Source of the DNA: Pseudobutyrivibrio ruminis
GTDB lineage: Bacteria > Bacillota > Clostridia > Lachnospirales > Lachnospiraceae
Assembly (NCBI RefSeq): GCF_015057245.1
Contig: NZ_SVET01000011.1
Span: 23,173-87,172 of the forward strand
DNA: 64,000 nt
Direction of reading: 5' to 3'
The notes beneath the pieces are model-generated. The model saw only the letters and a program-made list of their open reading frames with translations. It did not search any database and was not told where the DNA came from. A program made the translations under genes and the position numbers. This document shows positions 6,852 through 19,573 of the stretch, one piece after another (positions within the stretch are counted from its first letter, which is position 1; each line of letters starts with the position of its first letter).

Positions 6852-8738
6852 TTATTTTTCTTTACTCTTATAAGTTTCCAAATAAACTAAAAGTACTGAG
6901 ATATCTGCAGGACTTACACCAGAGATTCTTGATGCCTGTCCAATGTTAGCTGGTCTAAGTTTTGTAAGTTTTTGACGAGCTTCAATTCTTAAACTAGAAA
7001 CATCATCATAATCGATATCTGAAGGAATCATCTTTGACTCAAGCTTTTTGAACTGAGCAACTTGCTTAGCCTGTCTTGTAAGATATCCTTCATACTTGAT
7101 GTAAATATTAACCTCTTCTCTTACCTCATCAGATAGCTCTGGTCTATCTGGATCAATAGGAGCAAGCTTGTCATAATCAAGCTCTGGACGTCTAATCAAA
7201 TCTACTAGCTTAATACCATTTGAAAGAGGAATACTTCCATATGATTCAAGTAGAGCTTGTACTTCTTTTCTAGCACCAATATTGATTTCTTTAACTCGAG
7301 CAACCTCTTCTTCGATTTGACGCTCTTTTTCTACCACATGATCATACCTATCTTTAGGTAATAAACCTACCTCGTAACCAATTTTAGAGAGGCGTAAATC
7401 TGCATTATCCTGCCTAAGTAGTAGTCTATACTCTGCTCTTGATGTCATCATACGATATGGTTCCTTAGTTTCCTTTGTAACAAGGTCATCAATAAGAACA
7501 CCAATATATGAATTAGATCTATCAAGAATCATTGGTTCTTTTCCAAGTAATTTTAACGCTGCATTGATACCTGCAACTAATCCCTGAGCCGCAGCCTCCT
7601 CGTATCCGCTACTACCATTAAACTGACCAGCAGCAAAAAGACCATCAATATCCTTAAACTCAAGTGATGCTTTTAACTGAGTTGCTTTAATACAATCATA
7701 TTCTATCGCATATGCGTTACGAACAATTTTACAATTTTCAAGACCAGGAACTGTATGGTACATAGCGTACTGAACATCCTCTGGCATTGATGAACTCATG
7801 CCACCAATATACATCTCATTTGTATTAAGACCTTCTGGCTCTACAAAAAGCTGATGTCTATTCTTATCAGCAAAACGAACTACCTTATCTTCAATACTTG
7901 GACAGTATCTTGGACCAGTTCCTTCAATTACACCAGAATACATTGGCGATCTATCAAGATTAGCTCTAATAATTTCATGAGTCTTTTCATTAGTATAAGT
8001 AAGATAACATGGAACCTGTTCAATCTGAACATCTTCTCTATTGGTACTAAATGAAAATGGAACAACAGGATTATCACCAAGCTGGATTTCCATCTTAGAA
8101 TAATCAATAGAACGACTATCAACTCTTGCCGGAGTACCGGTCTTAAAGCGGTTCATTTCTACATTATTATTCAATAATGATTGAGTTAAATGGTTAGCTG
8201 CCTTTAAACCATTAGGACCAGTATGTTCAATTACATCTCCGTACAAACATCTAGCTCTAAGATATGTACCTGTACAAATAACTACTGCTCTTGCATGATA
8301 AATAGCTCCAGATAAAGTCTTAACACCAGCAACCTTTTTACCATCCATAATAAGTTCAGTAACTTCAGCCTGTCTAAGTGTAAGATTATCAGTATCCTGC
8401 ATTGTCTTTCTCATTCTAAGAGAATAAGCACTTTTATCAGCCTGAGCTCTAAGTGAATGAACAGCAGGTCCCTTAGAAGAATTGAGCATCTTTGATTGAA
8501 TAAATGTATGATCAATATTGATACCCATCTGTCCACCAAGTGCATCCAACTCTCTGACAAGATGACCCTTTGAACTACCACCAATATTAGGGTTGCATGG
8601 CATTAAAGCAACTGAATCCATGCTAACAGTAAAACAAATTGTATTTAATCCCATTCGTGCTGATGCAAGAGCTGCTTCACAGCCAGCATGACCTGCACCT
8701 ATAACAACTACATCATAGGATTCTTCAACTACAGACAT
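6852..8738 (-). CDS. mnmG: tRNA uridine-5-carboxymethylaminomethyl synthesis enzyme MnmG (GidA)
   Basis: 628 residues. FAD-binding Rossmann motif [19 protein letters not shown] near the N-terminus, the GidA signature [15 protein letters not shown] and a second signature around [16 protein letters not shown]. The helical C-terminal domain binds tRNA and MnmE. With MnmE it installs cmnm5 at U34 of several tRNAs. MnmE is encoded immediately upstream on the same strand, but two hairpins separate the genes, so separate transcription is possible. Confidence 0.97.
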   Translation of the reverse strand: MSVVEESYDVVVIGAGHAGCEAALASARMGLNTICFTVSMDSVALMPCNPNIGGSSKGHLVRELDALGGQMGINIDHTFIQSKMLNSSKGPAVHSLRAQADKSAYSLRMRKTMQDTDNLTLRQAEVTELIMDGKKVAGVKTLSGAIYHARAVVICTGTYLRARCLYGDVIEHTGPNGLKAANHLTQSLLNNNVEMNRFKTGTPARVDSRSIDYSKMEIQLGDNPVVPFSFSTNREDVQIEQVPCYLTYTNEKTHEIIRANLDRSPMYSGVIEGTGPRYCPSIEDKVVRFADKNRHQLFVEPEGLNTNEMYIGGMSSSMPEDVQYAMYHTVPGLENCKIVRNAYAIEYDCIKATQLKASLEFKDIDGLFAAGQFNGSSGYEEAAAQGLVAGINAALKLLGKEPMILDRSNSYIGVLIDDLVTKETKEPYRMMTSRAEYRLLLRQDNADLRLSKIGYEVGLLPKDRYDHVVEKERQIEEEVARVKEINIGARKEVQALLESYGSIPLSNGIKLVDLIRRPELDYDKLAPIDPDRPELSDEVREEVNIYIKYEGYLTRQAKQVAQFKKLESKMIPSDIDYDDVSSLRIEARQKLTKLRPANIGQASRISGVSPADISVLLVYLETYKSKEK

Positions 8739-8765
8739 TTTATTACTCCTTACATAAAATAATGA

Positions 8766-8806
8766 AAAACTGCCAATTATAATCGCCTTTGGCGATGGGC
8801 AGTTTT
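8766..8806 (-). terminator. Terminator between mnmE and mnmG
   Basis: AAAACTGCC (8766-8774) pairs with GGCAGTTTT (8798-8806), with an inner stem ATCGCC/GGCGAT. Read on the minus strand the stem ends in a T run. This is a good intrinsic terminator for mnmE transcripts. Confidence 0.75.
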
Positions 8807-8808
8807 GT

Positions 8809-8846
8809 AATTATTAAAATCATCGCAAAGCTCGATTTTAATAATT
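8809..8846. repeat. 13-base perfect inverted repeat overlapping the mnmE stop codon
   Basis: AATTATTAAAATC (8809-8821) and GATTTTAATAATT (8834-8846) are perfectly complementary. The stem contains the mnmE stop codon, and the hairpin directly precedes the terminator in the minus-strand transcript. Confidence 0.7.
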
Positions 8847-10215
8847 ATTTTCCCATACAAAATTCTGAGAAAATTTTATTAGCTAAATCATCATCAATTG
8901 TTTCACCAGTAATTTCACCTAAATAACTATAGGCATCCATCAAATCAATAGAAAAGAAATCTTCTGGCATCATATTATCGATACTTGTAAGTACATTTTC
9001 TAAACTACTCTTTGCATTAGAAAGACAAGCAGCCTGACGAGAGTTTGTAATGTATAAAGTATCATCACTGCGAACCTCACCATTAAAGAACATATCAGTA
9101 ATAGTAGATTCAAGAGTCTTAAGTCCATCAAGGCTTACTGACGAGAATGAAATAACGCATTTATTATATTTATTGTATATTTCTTCCTCGTTAATTACTG
9201 ATGAGAGGTCGGATTTATTTAATAAAATAATGACTTTTTTATCCAAAATTTTATTGATAATGAACTCATCATTTTCATCAAGAGGTCTTGAAGAGTCCAA
9301 TACAAATAAAATTAAATCTGCATCATCAATAGAATCAATTGCTTTATCAACACCAATCTTTTCTACCACATCATCTGTTTCACGAATACCAGCTGTATCA
9401 ATGATATTTAAACTAACACCATTGATAGTAATCTGCTCTTCCAAAGTATCACGAGTGGTGCCAGGAATATCTGTAACAATTGCTCTCTCTCTTCTTGATA
9501 AAGTATTGAGCAAAGAAGATTTTCCTGCATTTGGTTTTCCAAGAATAAGAGTATTGATACCTTCTTTTAAAATATGACCAGAATTAAATGAATCTATTAA
9601 TCCATCGACAGTATCAATAATTTCTTCAACCTTGCCTTTAAGTTTTTCCGGATAGCCAGTTAAATCATAATGCTCTGGATCATCTAATGCTGACTCAATA
9701 AAAGCAGTTTCATATAAAATCTTATCGCGTAGACTAACAATAATTTTATTTAAAGAACCAGAAAGCTGCTTAATAGAATTTTTCATAGCAAGCTCTGAAT
9801 TTGAAGAAATCAAATCCATAATAGACTCTGCTTCTGATAAATCAATACGTCCGTTCAAAAAAGCTCTCTTTGTAAACTCACCTGGTTCAGCAATACGTGC
9901 TCCAGCTTTAACCAAAAGAGATAAAACTTTTTTAAGAACTAAAATGCCACCATGACAATCTATTTCAACAACATCCTCAGTAGTATAACTACGAGGAGCT
10001 TTCATGATAAGTACAAGTACTTCATCTACTATCTCATCACCAGAATAAATATGACCATATTGAATTGTATGACTATCGCAATCTTTTAATTTATTCTTAC
10101 CTCGAAAAATAGTGTCTACAATAGAAATAGAATCTTCGCCACTTACACGAATGATACCTATTCCAGAACTATTCAAAGATGTAGCGATTGCAGCAATAGT
10201 ATCTGACTGGTACAA
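8845..10215 (-). CDS. mnmE: tRNA modification GTPase MnmE (TrmE)
   Basis: 456 residues, standard length. N-terminal tetrahydrofolate-binding domain starting YQSDTIAAIATSLNSSGIGIIRVSG, helical domain, inserted Ras-like G domain with P-loop GKPNAGKSSLLN, G3 DTAG and G4 NKSD, and the conserved C-terminal CMGK whose Cys is essential in the family. I set the start at TTG 10215 because GGAGG lies six bases upstream. The ATG at 10260 would add 15 hydrophobic residues with no ribosome binding site. Partner of MnmG. Confidence 0.95.
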   Translation of the reverse strand: MYQSDTIAAIATSLNSSGIGIIRVSGEDSISIVDTIFRGKNKLKDCDSHTIQYGHIYSGDEIVDEVLVLIMKAPRSYTTEDVVEIDCHGGILVLKKVLSLLVKAGARIAEPGEFTKRAFLNGRIDLSEAESIMDLISSNSELAMKNSIKQLSGSLNKIIVSLRDKILYETAFIESALDDPEHYDLTGYPEKLKGKVEEIIDTVDGLIDSFNSGHILKEGINTLILGKPNAGKSSLLNTLSRRERAIVTDIPGTTRDTLEEQITINGVSLNIIDTAGIRETDDVVEKIGVDKAIDSIDDADLILFVLDSSRPLDENDEFIINKILDKKVIILLNKSDLSSVINEEEIYNKYNKCVISFSSVSLDGLKTLESTITDMFFNGEVRSDDTLYITNSRQAACLSNAKSSLENVLTSIDNMMPEDFFSIDLMDAYSYLGEITGETIDDDLANKIFSEFCMGK

Positions 10216-10319
10216 ATCAAACCTCCAAATTAAATCAATAAATATAATTATAAATAACACTTAATTATAAAATACTATTTAAAATAATATTTATCTAGAT
10301 TCTTTTAAAAACAAAGAGA

Positions 10320-10349
10320 AGGGTTAGTCCAAATAAAAAGACTAACCCT
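10320..10349 (-). terminator. Hairpin after khpB
   Basis: AGGGTTAGTC (10320-10329) and GACTAACCCT (10340-10349) form a perfect 10-base stem. On the minus strand it follows the khpB stop and precedes a moderately T-rich stretch. It probably ends the rpmH-to-khpB transcript. Confidence 0.6.
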
Positions 10350-10363
10350 AAAAAAATCAAAAA

Positions 10364-10993
10364 TTATTTCTTAAGAGTAATAACTACATAACGATATGGC
10401 TCTTCACCCTCTGAATGAGTTGTAACATTATTATCGTTCTGAAGAGCAGAATGAATAATGCGTCTCTCATAAGGATTCATAGCTTCAAGAGTAACAGACT
10501 TCTTTGTTCTCTTAACTTTGCTTGCCATATTTCTTGCAAGATTTTCAAGAGTTTCTTTTCTACGACGTCTATAATCTTCTGTATCGATTTTTACTCTAGT
10601 ATAATTTTCTGATGAACGATTAACTGCAAGATTTGTAAGATACTGAAGTGAATCAAGTGTCTGTCCACGCTTACCAATTAAAACACCCATCTCTGGACCA
10701 GCTAAATCAATAGAAAGAGTTTTATCTTCTTCATCAAATGACATTGAAATATTAACTTCAAGCTGCATTGCTTCGAAAACTCCTTCAAGAAATTCCTTAG
10801 CAACTTCCTTTGGATCTTCATCAGCAGAAATAACAACTTTAATAATTGCATCCTTTGAACCAATTCCAAGGAAACCTGTACTTCCCTCTTCAACTACTTC
10901 ATATTTAATCTGATCAGATGTAACACCTAAACTAACAGTAGCATTAGTAAGTGCATCATCAACAGTTTTACCTGTAAATTCTTTGAATTCCAA
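10364..10993 (-). CDS. khpB: RNA-binding protein KhpB (Jag/EloR)
   Basis: About 209 residues. N-terminal Jag domain (EFKEFTGKTVDDALTNA... GFLGIGSKDA), a KH domain with the GxxG-type loop GPEMGVLIGKRGQTLDSLQ, and a C-terminal R3H domain ending in ERRIIHSALQNDNNVTTHSEGEEPYR. KhpB proteins bind RNA and influence cell elongation in streptococci. TTG 10993 is preferred because a GGGGG box lies eight bases upstream and the protein then starts at the family's usual EFKEFTG. The conserved yidC-khpB pairing supports the call. Confidence 0.93.
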   Translation of the reverse strand: MEFKEFTGKTVDDALTNATVSLGVTSDQIKYEVVEEGSTGFLGIGSKDAIIKVVISADEDPKEVAKEFLEGVFEAMQLEVNISMSFDEEDKTLSIDLAGPEMGVLIGKRGQTLDSLQYLTNLAVNRSSENYTRVKIDTEDYRRRRKETLENLARNMASKVKRTKKSVTLEAMNPYERRIIHSALQNDNNVTTHSEGEEPYRYVVITLKK

Positions 10994-11006
10994 GATTATT
11001 GCCCCC

Positions 11007-12278
11007 TTACTTATTATTTTGTTCATTGAAATCTTTTACAAGATTTGCTTTTGCAGCAAGTGAATTAGGATTAGCTTTTGATCTTAACTCATTAGCTGCA
11101 TTTATTGCTTCTTCATTATTTTTTACAAGGTTTGCCTTGTCAGCCATAGAAGAAGACTTTGTAGACATGCGAGCTGCTTCATAAATCTGAGCCTGACGAA
11201 TGCCACGCTTTTCAGCCTTTGCAGCTGCTTTATCCTTATTCTTTTCAATAATACTTTCAAGATCAATCTTCTCAAAATGCTTATTTAAGAAGTACTGCTG
11301 TGTAATACGAACTACACCACCGACAATCCAGTAAAATACAAGACCAACAGGAACAGTAAAACCAATGAAAAGAGACATTAAAGGCATCATAAGATTCATT
11401 GTCTTCATCTGCTGTGCCATCTGATCTGATTGTCCCTCAGTGTTTGTAGGCATAAGCTTAATTGTAGCAAGCTGTGAAAGATATGAAAGAAGTGGAACCA
11501 TTAAAGCAGCAATGATTAAACCAAAATCTTTTCCAGCCCAACCAGTCTTAACAAGGTTAAGTGGTGTATCAGAAATATTTAAAATGAATAAATAGTTAAT
11601 CTGCTCAAGCTTTGCAACAACAGAATCGATTGATGAAGATAAGCTAGGAAACTTATCAGCAACCTCAGCCCATCCTGAAGCAGGAAGCTTATACAATACA
11701 TCAACGATAAAGTTAGAAACAGCATCAGAATCTGCAGATGCAAATTCAGGTGTCTGCTGTAATCTGATTCCAGCATCATCATAGATAGTCTGCATTGTAG
11801 TAGCAAAACCATCAGTAGCTACAATACCATTAACTAATTCTGTAAAAATGTTCTTAACAGAACCAATATAAGCAGGTACATTATAGAAAACTCTATAAAG
11901 TGCAAAAAGAATAGGCATCTGAATTAACATGTAAACACAGCTACCAGTAGGTGAAATGCCATACTTATCATATAAAGCCTGTGTCTCTTCCTGCTGCTTT
12001 TGCATAGTTGCCTGGTCTCTAGAACCTTTGTACTTATCCTGAATAGCCTTCATCTCAGGCTGCATCTTACGAGTAAGTACTGCAAACTTTTGCTGTTTGT
12101 ATGTAATAGGAAACATACAAACATAAATAAGAATAGTAAAAATAAGGATTGTAAGAGCTATGTTTTCAATACCTAAACCAGCAAGAAGAACATAAATCTT
12201 ATCCATAATCCATCCTAAAACCTTAGCAATAGGTCCAAGAATAGATCCACCGTAAGCGGTAAGAAATAAATCGCTCAA
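11007..12278 (-). CDS. yidC: Membrane protein insertase YidC/Oxa1
   Basis: 423 residues. A membrane core starts near residue 35 with LTILIFTILIYVCMFPITYKQQ, followed by a cytosolic coiled hairpin (MQPEMKAIQDKYKG...). Further transmembrane segments are at about 105-125, 220-240, 255-275 and 290-325. The basic C-terminal tail (from about 340) is suited to ribosome contact. There is no lipobox. A roughly 80-residue extracytoplasmic region (about 140-215) is longer than in Bacillus YidC1. Sits between yidD and khpB as in most Firmicutes. Confidence 0.95.
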   Translation of the reverse strand: MSDLFLTAYGGSILGPIAKVLGWIMDKIYVLLAGLGIENIALTILIFTILIYVCMFPITYKQQKFAVLTRKMQPEMKAIQDKYKGSRDQATMQKQQEETQALYDKYGISPTGSCVYMLIQMPILFALYRVFYNVPAYIGSVKNIFTELVNGIVATDGFATTMQTIYDDAGIRLQQTPEFASADSDAVSNFIVDVLYKLPASGWAEVADKFPSLSSSIDSVVAKLEQINYLFILNISDTPLNLVKTGWAGKDFGLIIAALMVPLLSYLSQLATIKLMPTNTEGQSDQMAQQMKTMNLMMPLMSLFIGFTVPVGLVFYWIVGGVVRITQQYFLNKHFEKIDLESIIEKNKDKAAAKAEKRGIRQAQIYEAARMSTKSSSMADKANLVKNNEEAINAANELRSKANPNSLAAKANLVKDFNEQNNK

Positions 12279-12295
12279 TGTAAAACCTCCAGTTA

Positions 12296-12508
12296 CTATG
12301 GAACCGGATCAAATCCACCATGAGAAAAAGGATTACATCTGATAATTCTCCAAAGAGCTAATCCACCGCCTTTAATAGCCCCATACTTTTGAACTGCTTC
12401 AAGGCCGTAGCAAGAGCATGTTGGATAATAAGGACACTTGGTAGTTTTCATTGGAGAAATATATTTTTGATAAAACTTAATTAAATATATAAATATCTTC
12501 TTCAACAT
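12296..12508 (-). CDS. yidD: Membrane protein insertion efficiency factor YidD
   Basis: 70 residues. The family signature [15 protein letters not shown] and [16 protein letters not shown] is complete. It sits on the membrane inner face and assists YidC-dependent insertion. Located between rnpA and yidC, 17 bases from yidC, its universal context. Confidence 0.96.
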   Translation of the reverse strand: MLKKIFIYLIKFYQKYISPMKTTKCPYYPTCSCYGLEAVQKYGAIKGGGLALWRIIRCNPFSHGGFDPVP

Positions 12509-12528
12509 AATAGAAACGACGATTCCAT

Positions 12529-12867
12529 TTATTTTCGAGTTACCCTGTGAAGATTTGCAAGATGAAGTAAAGATTTTTGTATTTCATCAAAAGTTGCAGA
12601 TGCACTGGCTTCTCTTGCAACGACTACAATGTCCAAACCACTATTGAACATCTCTTCATTAAGTCTATAACTTTCTCTTATCAGTCTCGTCAAATGATGT
12701 CGTACTACTGAATTTCCAACCTTTTTACTAACAGAAATTCCAATTCGATTTCGATCTGTATTATTATGGTAGATATACATTACAAGCTGTCGATTAGCTT
12801 TTGACACACCTCTTCTGTATACAGTTGTGAAGTCTTTATTCTTTTTTAGAGATTCACTAAATTCCAT
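12529..12867 (-). CDS. rnpA: Ribonuclease P protein component
   Basis: About 112 residues from the ATG at 12867, which has AAGGAAA upstream; a longer frame to 12903 lacks a ribosome binding site. The signature [30 protein letters not shown] is the RNase P protein RNR motif. It supports 5' maturation of tRNAs together with the RNase P RNA, which is not in this window. Confidence 0.95.
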   Translation of the reverse strand: MEFSESLKKNKDFTTVYRRGVSKANRQLVMYIYHNNTDRNRIGISVSKKVGNSVVRHHLTRLIRESYRLNEEMFNSGLDIVVVAREASASATFDEIQKSLLHLANLHRVTRK

Positions 12868-12915
12868 AACAAAAATTTTCCTTAAAATAGAAAGAAAGAC
12901 CACATGGTCTGTGGC

Positions 12916-13050
12916 CTAAGCTGATAATTTCTTTCTTCCTTTTGCACGTCTTGCAGCAAGAACCTTACGTCCGCCTGCTGTGCTCATTCTAGATCTAAAT
13001 CCATGAACTTTGGATCTCTGTCTCTTTTTTGGTTGATATGTCATCTTCAT
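12916..13050 (-). CDS. rpmH: 50S ribosomal protein L34
   Basis: 44 residues read from the minus strand: begins [19 protein letters not shown] and ends GRKKLSA. This is the complete, highly conserved L34. A strong GGAGGTG ribosome binding site precedes the ATG. First gene of the leftward origin operon. Confidence 0.97.
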   Translation of the reverse strand: MKMTYQPKKRQRSKVHGFRSRMSTAGGRKVLAARRAKGRKKLSA

Positions 13051-13521
13051 AATATATCCACCTCCTCTTTATGAGAAAACATCAGTTGAAATTATATAAG
13101 GAAAAGCCCATAAAGTCAATAATAAAAAGCATTATTATAATAATGAAAGAATGTGGATAACTAAAAAACACAAGATATAAATGAAATCTAAAATAAACAA
13201 TACTAAATGTAGTATAAAATCGTAAAAAAAAAATTATTATTTATCTACATACTGTGGATAACCATGTGGATAAAATAGTAATAATTAACATTTTTCCACA
13301 AAAAACAGAAAAATATATGAATTTTAAAGGCTAAAATTGTGGAAAACTCTCTTCTATAACTGTGGATAACTCACAATATCAATTTTAAACGCTCAAATTC
13401 AAAAAATAAGCCATTTTAGCCTTTAAACTACCCCCTACACGTTTTTACACTAATTATTGAATAAAAGCCGTATTTAGGGTAGAATATAAAATAGTTTAAA
13501 TGTGGATAAAAGGGAAATTAT
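13051..13521. other. Origin of replication (oriC), rpmH-dnaA intergenic region
   Basis: A 470-base AT-rich region with five exact DnaA boxes TGTGGATAA (13152-13160, 13253-13261, 13265-13273, 13361-13369, 13501-13509). Near matches are TGTGGAAAA at 13338 and TTTTTCCACA around 13291. All exact boxes share one orientation. Poly-A/T stretches at 13225-13250 and 13400-13420 could act as unwinding element. A 14-base inverted repeat (ttttaaaggctaaaa at 13322, ttttagcctttaaa at 13414) brackets two of the boxes. The last box lies just before the dnaA ribosome binding site, suggesting autoregulation. Confidence 0.9.
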
Positions 13522-14907
13522 ATGGAAGAACTTGTTAAAAAATGGGATGAAATCCTAGACTACTTAAAAAATGAGTATAAAGTCACTGATGTATCTTATG
13601 ATTCTTGGCTTAAACCTCTAGAATTATTTCAAATAGAAGATAATAAATTATATATCATCTATAACGGTGATCAAAACAGTATGACACTTGGTTATGTAAC
13701 CAGAAAGTTTACTACTCCACTTCGTATAACAATCGCAGAACTTACTGGAATTCAATATGATGACATCTTAGTTATATCTCAAGACAATGCAAACCAAATC
13801 AAAAAAGAAAAAAATATTGAACACATTAAAATAGAAGAAACACCTTCTTTTGAAGAAAAAAGAATGGGAAATTCTACTATTAATCCTAAGTTTACTTTTG
13901 ATAATTTTGTCGTTGGTAGAAATAATAGATTTGCTCAAACTGCAGCTCTTGCAGTTGCTGAATCACCAGGAGAATTTTACAACCCACTATATATCTACGG
14001 TGGACCAGGTCTTGGTAAAACTCACTTAATGCAAGCTATTGGTAATTACATCGAAAATCAAAATCCAAACACTCACATATTATATGTAACATCAGAAGAA
14101 TTTACTAACGAGGTTATTGAAAACCTTAGAACAAACAATAATGCTACTGCTATGCAGCGCTTCCGCGATAAATATCGTACAGTTGATGTTCTTATGGTAG
14201 ATGATATTCAATTTATTATAGGAAAGGAATCGACACAGGAAGAATTTTTCCATACCTTCAATGCATTACATGCAATGGGTAAACAAATCGTAATTTCATC
14301 TGATAAACCTCCAAAGGACATGGAGACATTAGATGATCGTTTCAAATCAAGATTCGATATGGGTCTTATGGCTGATATTGGATATCCAGATTATGAAACA
14401 CGTATGGCCATTCTTAATAAAAAGATTGAAGAAAAGAACTTTAATCTTGATGAATCAATTAGAAAATATATTGCAGAAAATATTCAATCAAACATTAGAG
14501 AAATCGAAGGAGCCCTTAACAAGCTTATTGCTTTCTCACGACTTGAAAAGATTGATATTACAATGGATATTGCTGAGAGAGAATTACAAAACTTCATCTC
14601 TCCTAATGTTTCAAGAGAAATTACTCCGCAGCTTATAATAGAAGTTGTTGCTGAGCATTTTAATATTACAGTTGATCAGATGGCATCTAAAAACCGTTCT
14701 AGTTCTGTAGTTAGACCTAGACAAATTGCCATGTACTTATGTAACACAATGACAGATTCATCTTTACAGGCAATTGGTCTTCTTCTTGGAGGAAGAGATC
14801 ATTCAACAATCATCCACGGTGCAAATAAAATCGAAGATGAAATAGATAAAGATGAAAATACAAGAAACCTTGTAGAAACAATTAAGAAAAAGATTAATCC
14901 TAATTAA
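13522..14907 (+). CDS. dnaA: Chromosomal replication initiator protein DnaA
   Basis: 461 residues. Domain I (about 1-85), variable linker, AAA+ domain III with Walker A GGPGLGKTHLMQAI (about residues 160-173) and Walker B VLMVDDIQF. Domain IV carries the DnaA-box-binding helix motif GGRDHSTIIHG. It melts oriC and loads the helicase. A DnaA box lies directly ahead of the start, so negative autoregulation is likely. Confidence 0.98.
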   Translation: MEELVKKWDEILDYLKNEYKVTDVSYDSWLKPLELFQIEDNKLYIIYNGDQNSMTLGYVTRKFTTPLRITIAELTGIQYDDILVISQDNANQIKKEKNIEHIKIEETPSFEEKRMGNSTINPKFTFDNFVVGRNNRFAQTAALAVAESPGEFYNPLYIYGGPGLGKTHLMQAIGNYIENQNPNTHILYVTSEEFTNEVIENLRTNNNATAMQRFRDKYRTVDVLMVDDIQFIIGKESTQEEFFHTFNALHAMGKQIVISSDKPPKDMETLDDRFKSRFDMGLMADIGYPDYETRMAILNKKIEEKNFNLDESIRKYIAENIQSNIREIEGALNKLIAFSRLEKIDITMDIAERELQNFISPNVSREITPQLIIEVVAEHFNITVDQMASKNRSSSVVRPRQIAMYLCNTMTDSSLQAIGLLLGGRDHSTIIHGANKIEDEIDKDENTRNLVETIKKKINPN

Positions 14908-15180
14908 TGTTAATAACTTGTTGATAACCCTTTGGATAAATTGTTAAAACCATGTTTATTACATCACATAACGGTTAATATTTGAAAATTTAGACATTTT
15001 TTATTCACAATTTATCCATACATTATCAATACATAATTCACATTTTTTCATGAGTTATTAATTCATGTTTTACGTATAAATACTGGTGTTTCACAGTTAT
15101 ATACAAATCAACAACCTATAAGAATAATACTTAGAATAAAAGTTATTTATTTTTTATGTTTAAGAAAGGGAGCGTATCAA
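14908..15180. other. dnaA-dnaN intergenic region, second half of a split origin
   Basis: Very AT-rich. It contains weaker DnaA-box-like sequences (TTTGGATAA at 14931, TTATCCATA at 15012) and an imperfect palindrome catgagttattaattcatg at 15048-15066. In Bacillus the DNA-unwinding element lies in this gap, so it may be the true melting site. No gene is seen. The dnaN ribosome binding site AAAGGGAG is at the end. Confidence 0.5.
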
Positions 15181-16296
15181 ATGAAAATTACTTGTCAAAA
15201 AGCTGACCTTGTTAAAGGAGTTAATATCGTATCAAAGGCAGTACCAACCAGAACTACAATGGCAATACTTGAATGTATTCTTATTGATGCATCTTCTGGT
15301 GAAATAAAACTTACTGCTAATGATATGGAAATAGGAATTGAAACTATTGTTAATGGAAACATTTTAGAAAGAGGTATCATTGCTCTTGATGCTAAAAAGT
15401 TTTCTGAGATTGTAAGAAAGCTTCCTGAAAATGAAGTTACTATAGAAACAGATTCTTCATTTAAAACATCTATCACATGTGAAAAAGCTAAATTTGATAT
15501 TGTAGGAAAATCTGGAGAAGACTTTTCTTATATTCCTGTAATTCCTAGAAATCAGCCAATCGTTTTATCACAGCTTACATTAAGAGATATCATCAGACAG
15601 ACAATCTTCTCTGTTGCTGATAATGATAATAATAAAATGATGACTGGTGAGCTTATTGAAATTAAAGATAATAAGCTTAAAGTAGTAGCACTTGATGGTC
15701 ATAGAGTTTCTATTAGAAACGTAGAATTAAAGAATGATGCACCTGATGTAAAGGTGGTAGTTCCAAAGAAGACACTTAATGAAATTGTAAAAATCATTGA
15801 TGGTGGTATTGATGATGAAGTAAATATTTTTGTTACTGATAACCACATCATTTTTGAATTTGATCAGACTACTGTTGTATCTCGTATCATTGAAGGAGAA
15901 TACTTCAAAATTGAGCAGATGCTTTCAGCTGATTATGAAACAAAAATTAAAATAAATAAAAGAGAATTCTTTGATTGTATTGATAGAGCAACTATTCTTG
16001 TTAACGAAGGTGACAAGAAGCCAATTATTGTAAATGCAACAAACAATACAATGTCACTTTCAATTTCATCATTTATTGGATCAATGAATGAAGATATTGA
16101 TATTGTAAAAGAGGGAAAAGATATCATGATTGGATTTAATCCAAAGTTTGTTATCGATGCCCTTAAGGTAATAGACGATGAAGAAATAAATCTTTACATG
16201 TTAAATGCAAAGAGCCCATGTTTCATCAAGGATGATAATGGTTCATTTATTTACATCGTTCTTCCTGTAAACTTTAATAATCCAGGAGCAAACTAA
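15181..16296 (+). CDS. dnaN: DNA polymerase III beta sliding clamp
   Basis: 371 residues with the three-fold repeated clamp fold; N-terminal MKITCQKADLVKGVNIVSKAVP and the terminal YIVLPVNF motif are typical. The ring clamps polymerase to DNA. Its stop overlaps the start of the next gene by one base, indicating coupled translation. Confidence 0.97.
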   Translation: MKITCQKADLVKGVNIVSKAVPTRTTMAILECILIDASSGEIKLTANDMEIGIETIVNGNILERGIIALDAKKFSEIVRKLPENEVTIETDSSFKTSITCEKAKFDIVGKSGEDFSYIPVIPRNQPIVLSQLTLRDIIRQTIFSVADNDNNKMMTGELIEIKDNKLKVVALDGHRVSIRNVELKNDAPDVKVVVPKKTLNEIVKIIDGGIDDEVNIFVTDNHIIFEFDQTTVVSRIIEGEYFKIEQMLSADYETKIKINKREFFDCIDRATILVNEGDKKPIIVNATNNTMSLSISSFIGSMNEDIDIVKEGKDIMIGFNPKFVIDALKVIDDEEINLYMLNAKSPCFIKDDNGSFIYIVLPVNFNNPGAN

Positions 16297-16500
16297 TGGA
16301 AACTATTCAAATTAGAGATGAATTTATAAAACTTGGCCAGCTTCTTAAGCTTGCAAATCTTGTTGAATCAGGTGCAATGGCAAAGGAAGTTATTGAGGAA
16401 GGTCTTGTTAAATATAATGGCGAAGTAGAAACTCGTCGAGGCAAGAAAATTTATCCTGGCGATGTTGTTGAATTTAATGGAGAAAGCGTAACAGTTACTA

Positions 16501-16511
<11 letters not shown>
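16296..16511 (+). CDS. yaaA: Small S4-domain RNA-binding protein (YaaA type)
   Basis: 71 residues. The S4-type RNA-binding fold is seen in IKLGQLLKLANLVESGAMAKEVIEEGLVKYNGEVETRRGKKIYPGDVV. The location between dnaN and recF is the invariant context of B. subtilis YaaA (RlbA/RbpA-like, implicated in ribosome assembly). Overlaps dnaN by one base and recF by eleven. Confidence 0.9.
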
Positions 16512-19523
<3,012 letters not shown>

Positions 19524-19536
19524 ATCTTAAAAAATT

Positions 19537-19552
19537 TCGGGGCAAGCCCCGA
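19537..19552 (+). repeat. GC-rich hairpin between gyrB and gyrA
   Basis: TCGGGGC-aa-GCCCCGA is a perfect inverted repeat in a very AT-rich gap. No T run follows, so it is more likely an mRNA processing or partial attenuation element than a full terminator. Confidence 0.5.
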
Positions 19553-19573
19553 TAGCAAAAATGAAGGAAAAAT

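Noticed and set aside
9050..9577. 175-residue plus-strand frame inside mnmE
   Set aside because: Antisense shadow of the MnmE G domain with no ribosome binding site or family resemblance.
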